Shown here piece after piece: positions 1 to 10,964 of a stretch of 64,000 bases of DNA. Origin of the DNA: Spongilla lacustris (taxonomy: Eukaryota > Porifera > Demospongiae > Spongillida > Spongillidae); the NCBI GenBank assembly GCA_949361645.1, contig OX442434.1:497048-561047 (forward strand), given 5' to 3'. Numbering within the stretch: the first letter of the stretch is position 1; each line of letters begins with the position of its first letter. The notes under the pieces are model-generated. The model did no database searches. It saw only the letters and a program-made list of their open reading frames with translations, and was not told the DNA's origin. The position numbers and the translations under genes are program-made.

Positions 1-49
1 TATATAATCGTCAGTTTATAACTGCGCCAGATTCTGTACCGCAAGAGCC

Positions 50-3000
50 ATGCTGTTTCTTTTAGTAGTATTATTTCTGCTATATCAACAGGTAGCTGGA
101 CTGATCCCTGGTCCTTGCGTCACCAACGGACAGCCCAACGCTAGCCGGATATGCTGTCCTCGACCAAATATTCCCAACGCTGGAGCTTGCGGTTCAAACC
201 TTTCGCCTTCTCGAGGATCGTGCAGTCCCTTGTCAGCCATACTTACTAATGTCGTCGTAAAGTCCAGCGGCGGCACTCGAGACAACTGGCCTTATTACTT
301 CGACTACCTCTGCAAATGCAACGGGAACTACTGGGGCTACGATTGCAACGAGTGCGCGTTCGGATATAAATTGACAGGAGGGATTTGCACTCGGCAACAG
401 GTCCGGGAACGTAAGAGCACGGCGGATTTAACGACGGTCGAACGCGAACGGTTTCTGAGTGCCATAAACCACTCCAAGTTCAATAACAAATACACGAGAT
501 ATATGGCCATCAAGAAAGAGTCTAACCCACCACAAGTGGTCCAACTGAGCATGTACAACGTGTTCGTGTGGCTACACAACTACGCAGGAAAAGAGAACGG
601 CCTTTTGAGAAACAACGACTGCAAAGACCGTAAGTTATGCATGCGTCTTCTCACCTTGCTCATGCCAGGAACGTATAGCCAACACTTCCGCTTCGCAGGG
701 TGAAGGAGGAAGGAGAGGGGGTGGCTTAAATATTGGAGGGCCGGGGTGTTACAACATTATTTATAATGTCCGCGAATGTGCATGCCATAAAATTCTATTC
801 TTACCAAATAGAAATAAATATTCTGCCTCTTGACTAACAAAACTGCATGGATCACATGAATATTATCAGTTTTTAGATGCATGTTATCGCTTTTGATAAT
901 TATAATTATAATATACCGGGTGTCCACAAATGAACGCAACGCTTTTAAATGAATTTAATTCCTTAATGGGATTATCACTATCACTCTAAATGAATTTATG
1001 AATATACAGTGACTAAGGTAGGCAAATACGAACCGCATTATTAAAATTCGATTACCTTTAATAGTTCAAAAGATAAAATCAAATTACTTGCAATTAATTA
1101 ATGTGACTCAATAACGTACGACAACTTTTTATTAATTGCGAGATTTATAAACTGCAGATAAACTTTGATGGAAGTTTGAAAAAGTATTGGCGTTTTACTG
1201 GTTAACAAACTACTTCATTTAATGGGTGGTAATTAAAATTAGTTATACATTAGCAGCTTCAACCTTAATAACCTATAAGCAAATTATGATCTTAAATTAT
1301 AATATCTCACCACTGAACTCAGTAACTTGAAATCAATGAGGTCTTCCGTTACCTATTAATGGTTATTAAAATCAATTATCTCTAACTTTAATCTTGAATA
1401 ATTTCGATAATCGAGGGTTTTGAATATTTTGATAATCAAGGGTTTCGATATAATTACTTAACCGCTTACAATCTAATTGAATTGTTAGTATTTGCATAAG
1501 TACTGTAACGTATGTTCAAAAAATCAAATGGTTAATTAACTTTAATCCTGAGTTATAGTGATTTAAAAGCGTTGCATTCATACCCGGTAATGGACAATTC
1601 ACGACAAAAATTTCGTGACATAATTGCCGACTTCTGCAACAAGGCATGCCTTTCCTCACAAATTGAGAAAGAAAGTGGCATTCTTCCTAAGGATCAATCC
1701 AGACCAGCAGACATCCTAGTGCCAAACTGGTCCCTCTCTCACCCAGCTGCATTTGACATAAAGGTGATCAATCCGCTAAATTTGCAATTTTTACAAGAAG
1801 CGGCTCAAACCTGTGGTCATGCAGCTGAGATGGGAGAGGAATCCAAGCACTCTGCAAATGATGAGGCATGTGCCCTTAGAGGATGGTCGTGTGCCCTTAG
1901 AGGATGGCCATGTGCCCTTAGAGGATGGTCATGTGCCCTTAGAGGATGGTCATGTGCCCTTAGAGGATGGTCATGTGCCCTTAGAGGATGGTCATGTGCC
2001 CTTAGAGGATGGTCATGTGCCCTTAGAGGATGGTCATGTGCCCTTAGAGGATGGTCATGTGCCCTTAGAGGATGGTCATGTGCCCTTAGAGGATGGTCAT
2101 GTGCCCTTAGAGGATGGTCATGTGCCCTTAGAGGATGGTCATGTGCCCTTAGAGGATGGTCATGTGCCCTTAGAGGATGGTCATGCATCCCTTTGGTTGT
2201 GGAAGTGTTTGGGGGTTGGGGCAATGAAGCTATTGATGTGCTGACTAAACTGTCTAAAAAGATGGCCACCCAGCTATGTCAACCTCTTATTGAGGTTGCA
2301 TCAACCATCTACAGTCGCCTTAGCCTCATCCTCATGAGGCAGAATGCCAGGGCAATTTTGGCCAGATGTGTCTCACCAACCACATCTTGTGACTTTTAGT
2401 CGTAATTTTTTAATAAACAGTTGTGAGTAGGTTATAGTTAGTATAGTAAAATGTTACTACATGTATTGTGTTATTAATTGCATTGCATTTTTATAATGCT
2501 ATAAAAATCCTTTGCATGTGATTATTCACGAGAATTAAACTACTGTGGATGTCATTAAATGTGCACGCATGCTCTAATTGACTCCACCCAGAGGTTAGAG
2601 ATTACGCTCATGAGGCATCCGGATTCTTCACATGGCACCGGATACTTCTGTTGTGGTTTGAGCGCGAGATACAGATTATGATAAACGATGACAGCTTTTC
2701 CCTTCCTTACTGGGACTGGACAAAGCCAGATAATCGCAAGTCCATACTTTCAAATGATTGGTTTGGAGCCAGTGTAAACGGAGCCATTCAGGGACAGTTT
2801 GCAACCTGGCAGACCATTTGTTGGAATAAAACTGAATTGGACTGCAATGGAAAGGATATCCTGTGTGATCCCACACATACAACAGGTCCAATCCGCAGAT
2901 GTCCTGTTGAATCAGCATGTAACAAAAATTCCAAACTGTGGCCCACACAAAAGGACGTTGACACGGCTGTTAGCATGAAAGATTACGACTCCAGTCCATA

Positions 3001-3748
3001 TTCCTTTGCTTCTAACGGCTTCCGCGGCTATGCAGAAGGATTTGTTAAAAACAATTGTAGTAATGATAACCAGCTATGCAGTAATGGAATAGAAAGAAGA
3101 CTACATAACACAGTAAGTTAATATTGTAGTACTACTATTGCGAAAATGCATGGAAATTATGCATGCGATGAATTACATTATATTGAATGTAGTATATACA
3201 ATTTCCTTATTTATACAAGAGCTCTATTAGCATCACTTGAAAGTCTTTTTATATAGAGAGACAGAGCTTTGCATGCATTGCTGCGTCACATGGTCATACG
3301 TGAAAGCTCATGCACTGTCATTTCCTTTTCATAGGGTCACATTATATTAGGAATGGGTGGATTCAGGACCATGAATGGATTAGATCTTGGCACCATGAGC
3401 GATGTAGCAGCCTCCGCCAACGACCCGATCTTTCTTTGCCATCACACAATGATCGATTACATCTTTGAACAGTGGCTCAAAAAGAATCCAAGTGCCGTGT
3501 ATGTTGGACCAAACACCCGTGTCTATCCCACTCTCAAAGGCCATGGCCCTACTGACACTCTTGTACCATTTATACCTCTGATCAGCAACAATCAAGCTTT
3601 CAAACTGGCCAGCTCATTCGGATACCAGTATGTCAGTGCGGCCAACCCACCAAGCACAGCGGCTATCAGCAGTGATCTTACCATAGGTCCTTGTTTCACA
3701 TTAGTACTACTTACACTGCTGCTTGCTGTAATGACAATGAAAATTTAA
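50..3748 (+). CDS. Tyrosinase (type-3 copper oxidase), secreted or membrane-anchored
   Basis: Three exons: 50-629, 2592-3112 and 3335-3748, giving about 504 aa, normal for animal tyrosinases. Junctions are ACC|GTAAGT, CACCCAG|AGG, ACA|GTAAGT and CATAG|GGT, and the frame is kept. Residues 1-17 are a signal peptide (MLFLLVVLFLLYQQVAG). A Cys-rich EGF-like region follows (CKCNGNYWGYDCNEC). Copper site A uses His in FVWLHNY, DYAHEASGF and FTWHR; PYWDW is conserved. Copper site B uses LHNTGHIILG and LCHHTMIDYIFEQW. The C-terminus is hydrophobic (PCFTLVLLTLLLAVMTM), suggesting a membrane anchor. The family oxidises phenols to o-quinones in melanin formation or matrix cross-linking; which applies here is unknown. 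AATAAA lies at 3832-3837. Intron 1 (2 kb) carries transposon remnants. Confidence 0.93.
916..1587. mobile_element. MITE-like element with TA target duplication (Tc1/mariner-type candidate)
   Basis: An AT-rich 672-bp stretch in tyrosinase intron 1 is bounded by imperfect inverted repeats. The left end begins CCGGGTGTCCACAAATGAAC and continues to CGCAACGCTTTTAAAT. The right end reads ATTTAAAAGCGTTGCATTC, then ATACCCGG. Each end abuts a TA dinucleotide (914-915 and 1588-1589), as expected for TA-targeting transposons. No transposase frame is visible. It lies directly 5' of the retroelement-type domain. Confidence 0.65.
1590..2399 (+). mobile_element. Retroelement-associated C-terminal domain remnant with in-frame repeat expansion
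   Basis: An open frame inside tyrosinase intron 1 encodes a domain starting MDNSRQKFRDIIADF, with SRPADILVPNWSL, PAAFDIKVINPLN, an LVVEVFGGWGNEA segment and a tail including RQNARAILARCV. I recognise this from memory as a domain common near the end of reverse-transcriptase-type mobile element proteins in marine invertebrates; that needs a search. The frame is interrupted by 15 copies of a 7-aa unit (CALRGW plus S or P, 21 bp each, about 1869-2185). The last unit runs into CIPLVVE, which looks like the native continuation, so the repeat probably grew from the domain's own codons. An AATAAA follows the stop (around 2413). No upstream RT domain is present, so it is a fragment. A second fragment of the same family lies at 62320-62586 on the minus strand. 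Confidence 0.6.
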
Positions 3749-3927
3749 TTTGTCACTTTAGATTTTGTTTATGACTATGTAGGTCAGCGTTATAGTCCAC
3801 ATGCATTATTGTAATGAATTTGTATGAGTCCAATAAACATTTTGCATAGAGGATGAATAATAAGAAAACTCCATTCATTACTGCCTGAACTGGGTACTCT
3901 GTGTTTACTAGGCATCATCCATTAGTA

Positions 3928-5555
3928 CTATGATAGCAACACCAGTACCAGTAGTAGCAGGAAAGAGGAGACCTTCAAGTTGTGGATAGATCCAGCTGGA
4001 AGGGGTTAAAATATAATATTATGTACACAAATGCACTTTGCAAATTACATCTAAATATTTTTAACATACTATCCTAACAACCTAGTGCCTACACTATACA
4101 ACTAACAAAAGTTAAACATGGTCCAATGCACCCCCGGAAGGTACTGGGCTGAATGCTAGTACAATCCTAGAGAGTATGGCTCTGCCATTAGCCTTAACTA
4201 GGGTGATATTCATTCTGCTATACAAATTGCAGAGAGCCTGTGATTTTTTTGAGGCTGTCTTGATTGCCAGTCAAGTGGCTGGGCGTGAAAATGTGGTCTG
4301 AGTTTCACGACCCCATGCTCCGTATGTGTAATAATTACTAAATCATATATGTAGACATACCACTGACAGGAAAAAAACGCATGGAATCAATTATTGATTT
4401 CCTGAAGTGATTTATATGGAACAGATCTGAATGTTGACATTATGGTACAGTCAGTATGAAGTTATAAATCACTTGTGAAATTAATAATTGATTCTAGGCG
4501 TTTTTTTCCCTGTGTATATATATTATGGTTTGAAATATACATAACTATTGGTGCTACCTTACTGTTTTCATCTACATGCATAATGACGTGTATATTGATA
4601 CTGATCGACCTGGGCCATTTTCACAAATGAATTGTTTTTAAATGTTGATGAAAGCTGTGACAGTCGCGCTATGAACCCAAACCGTTTCCTATAACATGCC
4701 TGCATGGTGTCGGCATGTTGCAATATTGCAAGGTGGCTACTAACCTGATGATTGCTGCGATACCACCACCTTAGTCAACGCATCCAGGAGAGATTGTGAA
4801 GGTGGACTAGTTACGGTTCCATTAACGTCAACACAGAGGTATCCCTTGCTCGGTCTGGAATTCACCACTGCAACTTGTATGTTGCTAAGAGGTGCTTGGC
4901 TGCAAGTTTTGTTTGGAAAAACGTTCATTATGACGATTTTTTTTACCGCGGCATTGACTAGCAAAGCGGGTAGTTCCACGGTGGCGAATACGGAAGTATT
5001 CCTAAAGGTGTTTTCCGTCAAGAAGAAAACGGTCCCCGCACTGTTCCTTGCTAAGTGGATAGAGAACGCTGCAAAGAACGTATAGACGGGAGTAGTAGTA
5101 TTGGGTTGGTAGGGCGGGCAGTTGGTTGAGGTGTAGTCGATATCTCCATTGGGGTTGCCGCACCAAGCCGTGACGTTATATTTGCTTTGCATCGTGTTGA
5201 CTATAACACTCGGTATGAGGGTAGTCGAACTGGACATGTTGGCTTGAATGGCCAGGGCTGCTTGTAGGGGCATGGATCCTGTCCAGAAGAGGGCTCTGTC
5301 CTTGATGTTGGTGGGAATAGGGAAGACCTCAAAATATTGATTGTAGTCCGATACTGCAGAAGCGTTCCAGTCCTTTCCCGCAAAAGCAGCTTTGAAGGCG
5401 TTCCACCCTTGGCTGCATTTTGTGGTCGTTTGAAGAGCATCGGCGCACGACAGGTTGAACAACACGTCGATGTTACGCGGCGTAGTATCTCCTATCAGGC
5501 CTTGGGGAAAAGCCGTCAGCAGTACTAGCTGCAGCAGAAGGCTAACGAATATCAT
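3928..5555 (-). CDS. ADP-ribosyl cyclase / NAD glycohydrolase (CD38/BST-1 family), GPI-anchored type
   Basis: Two coding exons, 4745-5555 and 3928-3995, giving 292 aa (CD38 is about 300). The junction CATCAG|GTTAGT to TTCCAG|CTGGA is in phase. The start at 5555 was chosen because a signal peptide follows (MIFVSLLLQLVLLTAF) and a 3' splice site (TTTCTCTTTGCAG) lies just upstream, implying a 5'UTR intron. Family hallmarks: ALFW (the CD38 Trp125 region), AWCGNPNGDIDY (Trp189 region), FFAAFSIHLARNSAG, and SVFATVELPAL carrying the catalytic Glu. Exon 2 encodes only a polar spacer and a hydrophobic tail (SSFLLLLVLVLLS), a typical GPI signal. The family converts NAD to cyclic ADP-ribose or ADP-ribose. 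No acidic residue occurs between ALFW and WCG, so the CD38 Glu146 equivalent seems absent. Confidence 0.85.
4367..4512. mobile_element. Short MITE with about 50-bp terminal inverted repeats
   Basis: A 146-bp element in the cyclase intron. The left arm starts CAGGAAAAAAACGC and contains GAATCAATTATTGATTTC and GTGATTTATA. The right arm is its imperfect reverse complement (GAAATTAATAATTGATTC, then GGCGTTTTTTTCCCTG). Almost the whole element is the two arms. The target duplication is not clear. Confidence 0.6.
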
Positions 5556-5712
5556 GTTTTCTAACTGCAAAGAGAAATGTACATGTGCAATACACGTGAT
5601 TAACTGAATAATGCAACATATAGTATTGAAACGGAAGTTTAAAATACTTTCGCATGTCATATAAAAAGAATGACGGCATAAGTATATCAATGCACTCTGA
5701 ATAATGGTGTCT

Positions 5713-8474
5713 TCATATAACATCAAGGTCTCTCTGTTTCCTCTTGGATAGCTGATACAACCTGCAACAGAGAACAGATGGATGGGGCTCAGTGAACAAG
5801 GCAGTACTGATGACCATATAAGGTGCTACTGACCAAAATAGACAAGCTAAAGATGTGCAAGGATGTGCAAGGGTGTGCAAGGGTGTGCAAGGATGTGCAA
5901 GGATGTCAGAGGCAAAAATATATATGCAACACCAAGTATCAGTTTCACTTACAGTGCAAAGGCCACACCCCCTAAATGCCCTGCATGGTCAAAGAACTGC
6001 CAGTTTCTCATCAAACCAATCACATCCAGTGATACCACACCAGTCAATGCCTGCAAGCACAGCACAGATATAAGGTATATGCACATCCTCTGAATACAAC
6101 GTTGCACACATTGTGCCATCACTGCATGTTCTAGTGATAAAACTAGGTGAAAGATTGGATTTACACCACTAGTACATGTAGTCAAATACAGTATAAATGT
6201 GCATGCAAATAATTTCATATCAGGAAGTACGTTAGTACTCCCTATGTAGGATAATAAAATACATGATCCCATTATTGCTGATATACCTTAGACTCAATTG
6301 GACTTAGTTGTAACTAGCGTATTTGGACAGAGCTGGCGAATACCTATAACATAGTGCAACTGCTGATGCTAGAAAGCTAAGACAGCATAGATAACGCTCA
6401 CTCCTTCCCAAGCCCCCCCCCCCCCCTCCCCCTTCCTTGTTCTTCCTGATTTGATAAGCCAATTGGATAAGAGGCTTATTTCTGCCATGATTGAAGTCTA
6501 ATGTTAGTGACTGGGCAGGGGCTACGTAGCAGCACATGTGGCCATATCAGAGATACCATCTCTTGGTTGAGATTGTACCACACACAGTGCATGACATGTG
6601 TGCTCTGAGTGGTACACATGTGCTCTAGTGGTACACATGTGCTCTGAGTGGTAAACATGCATGTGCTTGCTCTCACTTTTATAACTATTGATTACGGACA
6701 TGACTTATCTTTACTGTACCTCTTAGGAACAAGAGCTGAGCTAAAGCAGGGGTGTGGCCGGTGTGTGTAACCACACCTTACTATTAATAGCATGTATGTT
6801 ATGACATTGGGGGTACAAGGATATTAGACAAGAGATACCGTATAATAGAAATATCTAAGCATTTTCTGGACTGGCATATGATACAAAAAATTAATCAATG
6901 AAATAATTGGTGCACACTGTAGGTGTAGGATTTAATTATATTATAAAGGTCTGTAATATTGAATAAATTCATCATCAAATGATTGCAGTTATTTTATTCA
7001 ATCGATGCCTATAAATCCTACAGCTAAACCAATTAATTTTAGTATGGTATTTGCTGAGGTGTTATTTTGCTTGACTGGTAACTTATCACCTTGTGTGAGT
7101 TGAAGGTATTAGGAAGAGGGTGAGGTGTGTGTGGATGAGGGGTGAGGTGTGGGGTGAGGCGTGTGAGGATGAGGAGTGAGGTGTGTGTGGATGAGGGGTG
7201 AGGTGTGGGGTGAGGCGTGTGAGGATGAGGGGTGAGGTGTGGGGTGAGGCGTGTGAGGATGAGGAGTGAGGTGTGTGTGGATGAGGGGTGAGGTGTGGGG
7301 TGAGGCGTGTGAGGATGAGGAGTGAGGTGTGTGTGGATGAGGGGTGAGGTGTGGGGTGAGGCGTGTGAGGATGAGGAGTGAGGTGTGTGTGGATGAGGGG
7401 TGAGGTGTGGGGTGAGGCGTGTGAGGATGAGGGGTGAGGTGTGTGAGGATGAGAGGGTGAGGCATGTGTGGATGAGAGGGTGAGGTGTGTGTGGATGAGG
7501 GGTGAGGTGTGTGTGGATGAGAGGGTGAGGTGTGTGTGGATGAGAGGGTGAGGTGTGTGTGGATGAGGGGTGAGGTGTGTGTGGATGAGGGGTGAGGTGT
7601 GTGTGGATGAGGGGTGAGGTGTGGGGTGAGGCGTGTGATGATGAGGAGTGAGGTATGTGTGGGTGAGGATGAGGTGTGAGGTGTGTGAGGATGAGAGGGT
7701 GAGGCATGTGTGGATGAGAGGGTGAGGTGTGTGTGGATGAGGAGTAAGGATGAGGGAGTACATGGGGTGATGGAGTGTATGGGTGAGAGGTGAGGAGTGA
7801 GGGAGTGTACAAGTGAGGGGTGAAGGGTGATGGAGTGTATGGGTGAGGGAACATACCCACTTTGCTGGTATTGGAATAAATGGAAGGAAGATGAAATAGA
7901 GGGAGGAGTCAGGATTGTTCATGACCACCAGGGTGACCACAGCCATCAGAGCACCTGACTGGACAAGAAGGTGACAAGTAGCGTGCAGATGTGGCAAGCC
8001 CACAGCCCACACTTACTGCTCCAAGAGACCCGACCATGTTCCCTCTGGCTAACTTGAAATAGTGCCCAACCATTGAGGCAAACGTACCTGAAATATTGTA
8101 ATATCACTCTAACCCAAAATATAACCAACTAGATAGCTATGGCCACTTCAAGTAAATAATATTGATAACTGAAAATGTAGCAATTCAGTCAAGACCACAC
8201 CCAAAACGTACAGCATGGGCACACTACGCAGTAGTGCCCTCTGACATACCACCGGTGATGTAATAGGGTAAGGCATGAGCTGCAGTGGTTGTGTCCCCTA
8301 GACAGTCTGTGTGCCAAGGTCCACAAAGGCGGCACAATGAGGCCAATTGATACGAGCACACACAACACATACCAAACAGAACAGGTGCAAAGCTCCATAG
8401 GACAAGCATGTTGAGAGACAGGTGCCAGACATCGATGTGACTGAATTCGGAAAGCAGTAAGGAAATGGAATTTT
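5713..8474 (-). CDS. PARL: PARL mitochondrial rhomboid protease (5' exons missing)
   Basis: Six exons read in phase: 8373-8474, 8250-8297, 8017-8087, 7857-7958, 5953-6050 and 5713-5761. They encode the rhomboid core: SEFSHIDVWHLSLNMLVLW, then GTFASMVGHYFK, GSLGA joined to SGALMAV (nucleophile Ser in GASGA), then YFIFLPFIPIPAKW, and FFDHAGHLGGVAFAL (catalytic His in FDHAGHLGG). The last exon gives a short basic tail ending DLDVI and stop. PARL cleaves substrates such as PINK1 in the mitochondrial inner membrane. The first visible exon starts in phase 1, so the targeting and N-terminal part lies upstream, probably in or beyond the 8801-9000 gap. Exon 8250-8297 is the least certain. The 1.8-kb intron 6051-7856 is largely minisatellite. 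The stop is only 157 bp from the cyclase start on the same strand. Confidence 0.85.
5852..5906. repeat. Short tandem repeat in the last PARL intron
   Basis: About five copies of a 10-11 bp unit (GATGTGCAAGG). Non-coding. Confidence 0.8.
7105..7860. repeat. GAGG/GTGTG minisatellite filling the PARL intron
   Basis: A degenerate array of GGATGAGGGGTGAGGTGTG-like units with nested 34- and 60-bp periods. On the PARL strand it starts right after the splice donor at 7857 and contains no stops, so the exon frame stays open far into it (TPHPHTPHPSS-type peptide). The low-complexity peptide shows it is not coding in its own right. Confidence 0.9.
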
Positions 8475-8539
8475 CTGCAATAAAATAAGAACGATATTTA
8501 AACATTTTACAACATCTGATGCAATCTCATTGAAGACCT

Positions 8540-8722
8540 AACCCTACGCCCTCCTTATACTTCTACCATATTACCCTTATATCTAACCCTACACCCTTCT
8601 TATACTTCTACCATATTACCCTTATATCTAAGCCTACACCCTTCTTATACTTCTACCATATTACCCTTATATCTAAGCATACACCCTTCTTATACTTCTA
8701 CCATATTACCCTTATATCTAAG
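8540..8722. repeat. Tandem repeat, four copies of about 45 bp, upstream of the visible PARL exons
   Basis: Units contain CTTATACTTCTACCATATTA followed by CCCTTATATCTAA. It lies next to the assembly gap, which may have been caused by the same array. Confidence 0.85.
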
Positions 8723-8800
8723 CTGATTTAAACCAAGGGAAGGATAGCAGTTTCCTTACAATGCAAAAAACCAACGTAGTTATCAAACTAGAGAGCGTAC

Positions 8801-9000
8801 NNNNNNNNNNNNNNNNNNNNNNNNNNNNNNNNNNNNNNNNNNNNNNNNNNNNNNNNNNNNNNNNNNNNNNNNNNNNNNNNNNNNNNNNNNNNNNNNNNNN
8901 NNNNNNNNNNNNNNNNNNNNNNNNNNNNNNNNNNNNNNNNNNNNNNNNNNNNNNNNNNNNNNNNNNNNNNNNNNNNNNNNNNNNNNNNNNNNNNNNNNNN
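8801..9000. other. Assembly gap of exactly 200 N
   Basis: The round size suggests a fixed-length placeholder, so the true missing length is unknown. Both the PARL N-terminal exons (minus) and the PAAF1 N-terminal exons (plus) should start near here, so a shared upstream region may be hidden. Confidence 0.98.
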
Positions 9001-9891
9001 GAACACCAGTGATGGCAAAGTACATATATATTTTGTCATTGCTGTTACATATAGTACAGCGATTGCATGTATATATTTGGTGGTGTTTAGAAAAAATATG
9101 GTTGACCAATCCTGGGGACTGGGGCAATGCTCAGAAATTTATCTGTGCAGTTTTCAATCCTTATTTCCACCCCTGGTTATTTGATGGCAGCATCAGCCTG
9201 CTTGTTGTAGCAAGGTACATATTGGTTATATTAAAGGTACATATTGGTTATATTAAAGGTACATATTGGTTATATTAAAGGTACATATTAAAGGTACATA
9301 TTAAAGGTACATATTGGTTATATTATTTTAATTCAGTGATTTGAATTAAAGTAACTGGGGTTGTATCAATAAACTTCAAAAACGGATTGGAGCAATTAAT
9401 GCTACCATTACTATAGTAATATGTTTACTGGGAATTATAGTAATGTTAAGATCAAAGCATGCATACACAACACACCATAAATAATAATATACATGAGTAC
9501 ATACACGCACACACACAAGGTTTGGCAGACCAGCCCCATCATCAGTACTTCTCCATTTGGTTCGAGAACCCTTTAACCATCAGTTAGTGGCCCTCAAAGA
9601 GGCAAACAATAGCCTGGCTAGTATCCACTTCTAGATATGATTTTATCCCTTAACAATCTGAAATTATTAATTCATTTTCTGTTAATAACAGATTTTGATT
9701 TGTTGGCACCATACATGTAATATCTTTAGCAGAACTCTTAATCACAATTGCTACTGCAGCTAATTTTTCTAACTTGATTGTTGGGATTCCTGCACTGTGC
9801 ATAATTAAAACTGTGTTTAAAAAAATTGCAAAGTTTTAATCTTATTAGCCATTTGTGGTACTTGTATTGTTGTGTGATTACATCATTACAG
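9001..9891. other. Spacer 3' of the gap; no confident exon
   Basis: AT-rich, with five copies of a 21-22 bp repeat (GGTTATATTAAAGGTACATA, 9213-9330). The segment 9147-9211 has an acceptor (CTGTGCAG) and donor (GCAAG|GTACAT) and is open in one frame (FNPYFHPWLFDGS), but I see no clear match to PAAF1 or PARL. The missing N-terminal exons of both genes may lie here or in the gap. Confidence 0.5.
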
Positions 9892-10791
9892 TGATGTCAT
9901 CACAGTTGCTGGATATGGACATATCTCCGAGTGGAGCATTGGGCGTTTGTGCCTCTGACAGTGGAAAGCTGTGGGTCTGGGATGCTGACACTGGAGAGAC
10001 CAGGGTACGCTAGGTGTGCAGTGTTTGTTTACCAGCTAAGGCAAATGGTGTATCCATGGTTACAACACTGATAGTAAAAAATCACCCCAAATTATTATCC
10101 TACTGAAATCATGACCAATAGATTCAAGATTGATGACAACCTACATGTAAAGTTCTTCCTGGGGGACCACCCTACCCCCTCTGGGACCGCCCTGGGGTGC
10201 CATGACCCCTCTGGGACCACCCTGGGGTGCCATGATCCCTCCCCTGCAAAATAGGGACTGATTATATACCAAAACAAAAAAAAAATGCCTACTTGATTTG
10301 TTCTGCTTTATCTTTAATAATCTTTAATATCTTGTTAGTTCCCATCCATCTGGTAGTCTTTTTTTACCTGTTTAATTGAACCAGTCCCCGTCCAGGGCTG
10401 TCCTCTTTGCTGTTTAATTGAGCTAGTCCCCATCCCTGTCCTCTTTGCTGTTTAATTGAACCAGTCCCCATCCCTGTCCTCTTTGCTGTTTAATTGAACC
10501 AGTCCCCATCCCTGTCCTCTTTGCTATTTAATTGAACTAGTCCCCATCCCTGTCCTCTTTGCTGTTTAATTGAGCTAGTCCCCATCCCTGTCCTCTTTGC
10601 TGTTTAATTGAGCTAGTCCCCATCCCTGTCCTCTTTGCTCAGCGTGTACTAGAGGGTCATGTGATGGATGTGCAGACCTGTCGCTTCTTCCCCTCTGGGG
10701 TGGTGATACTCAGCGGGGGAATGGACATGAGGCTCAAGATATGGTCTGTTCAGGATGGGTCCTGTCCAAGGACACTCTGTGGCCATCATGG

Positions 10792-10826
<35 letters not shown>

Positions 10827-10932
10827 TGTGTGTGTGTGTTGGGTGTGTGTGTGTTGGGTGTGTGTATGTGTGTTATGTGTATGTGTGTGTGTGTGTGTGT
10901 GTTTGTGTTGGGTGTGTGTGTGTGTTGGGTGT

Positions 10933-10964
<32 letters not shown>

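Noticed and set aside
9139..9211. Possible short PAAF1 or PARL exon
   Set aside because: Splice signals exist, but the peptide FNPYFHPWLFDGS does not match either family well enough.
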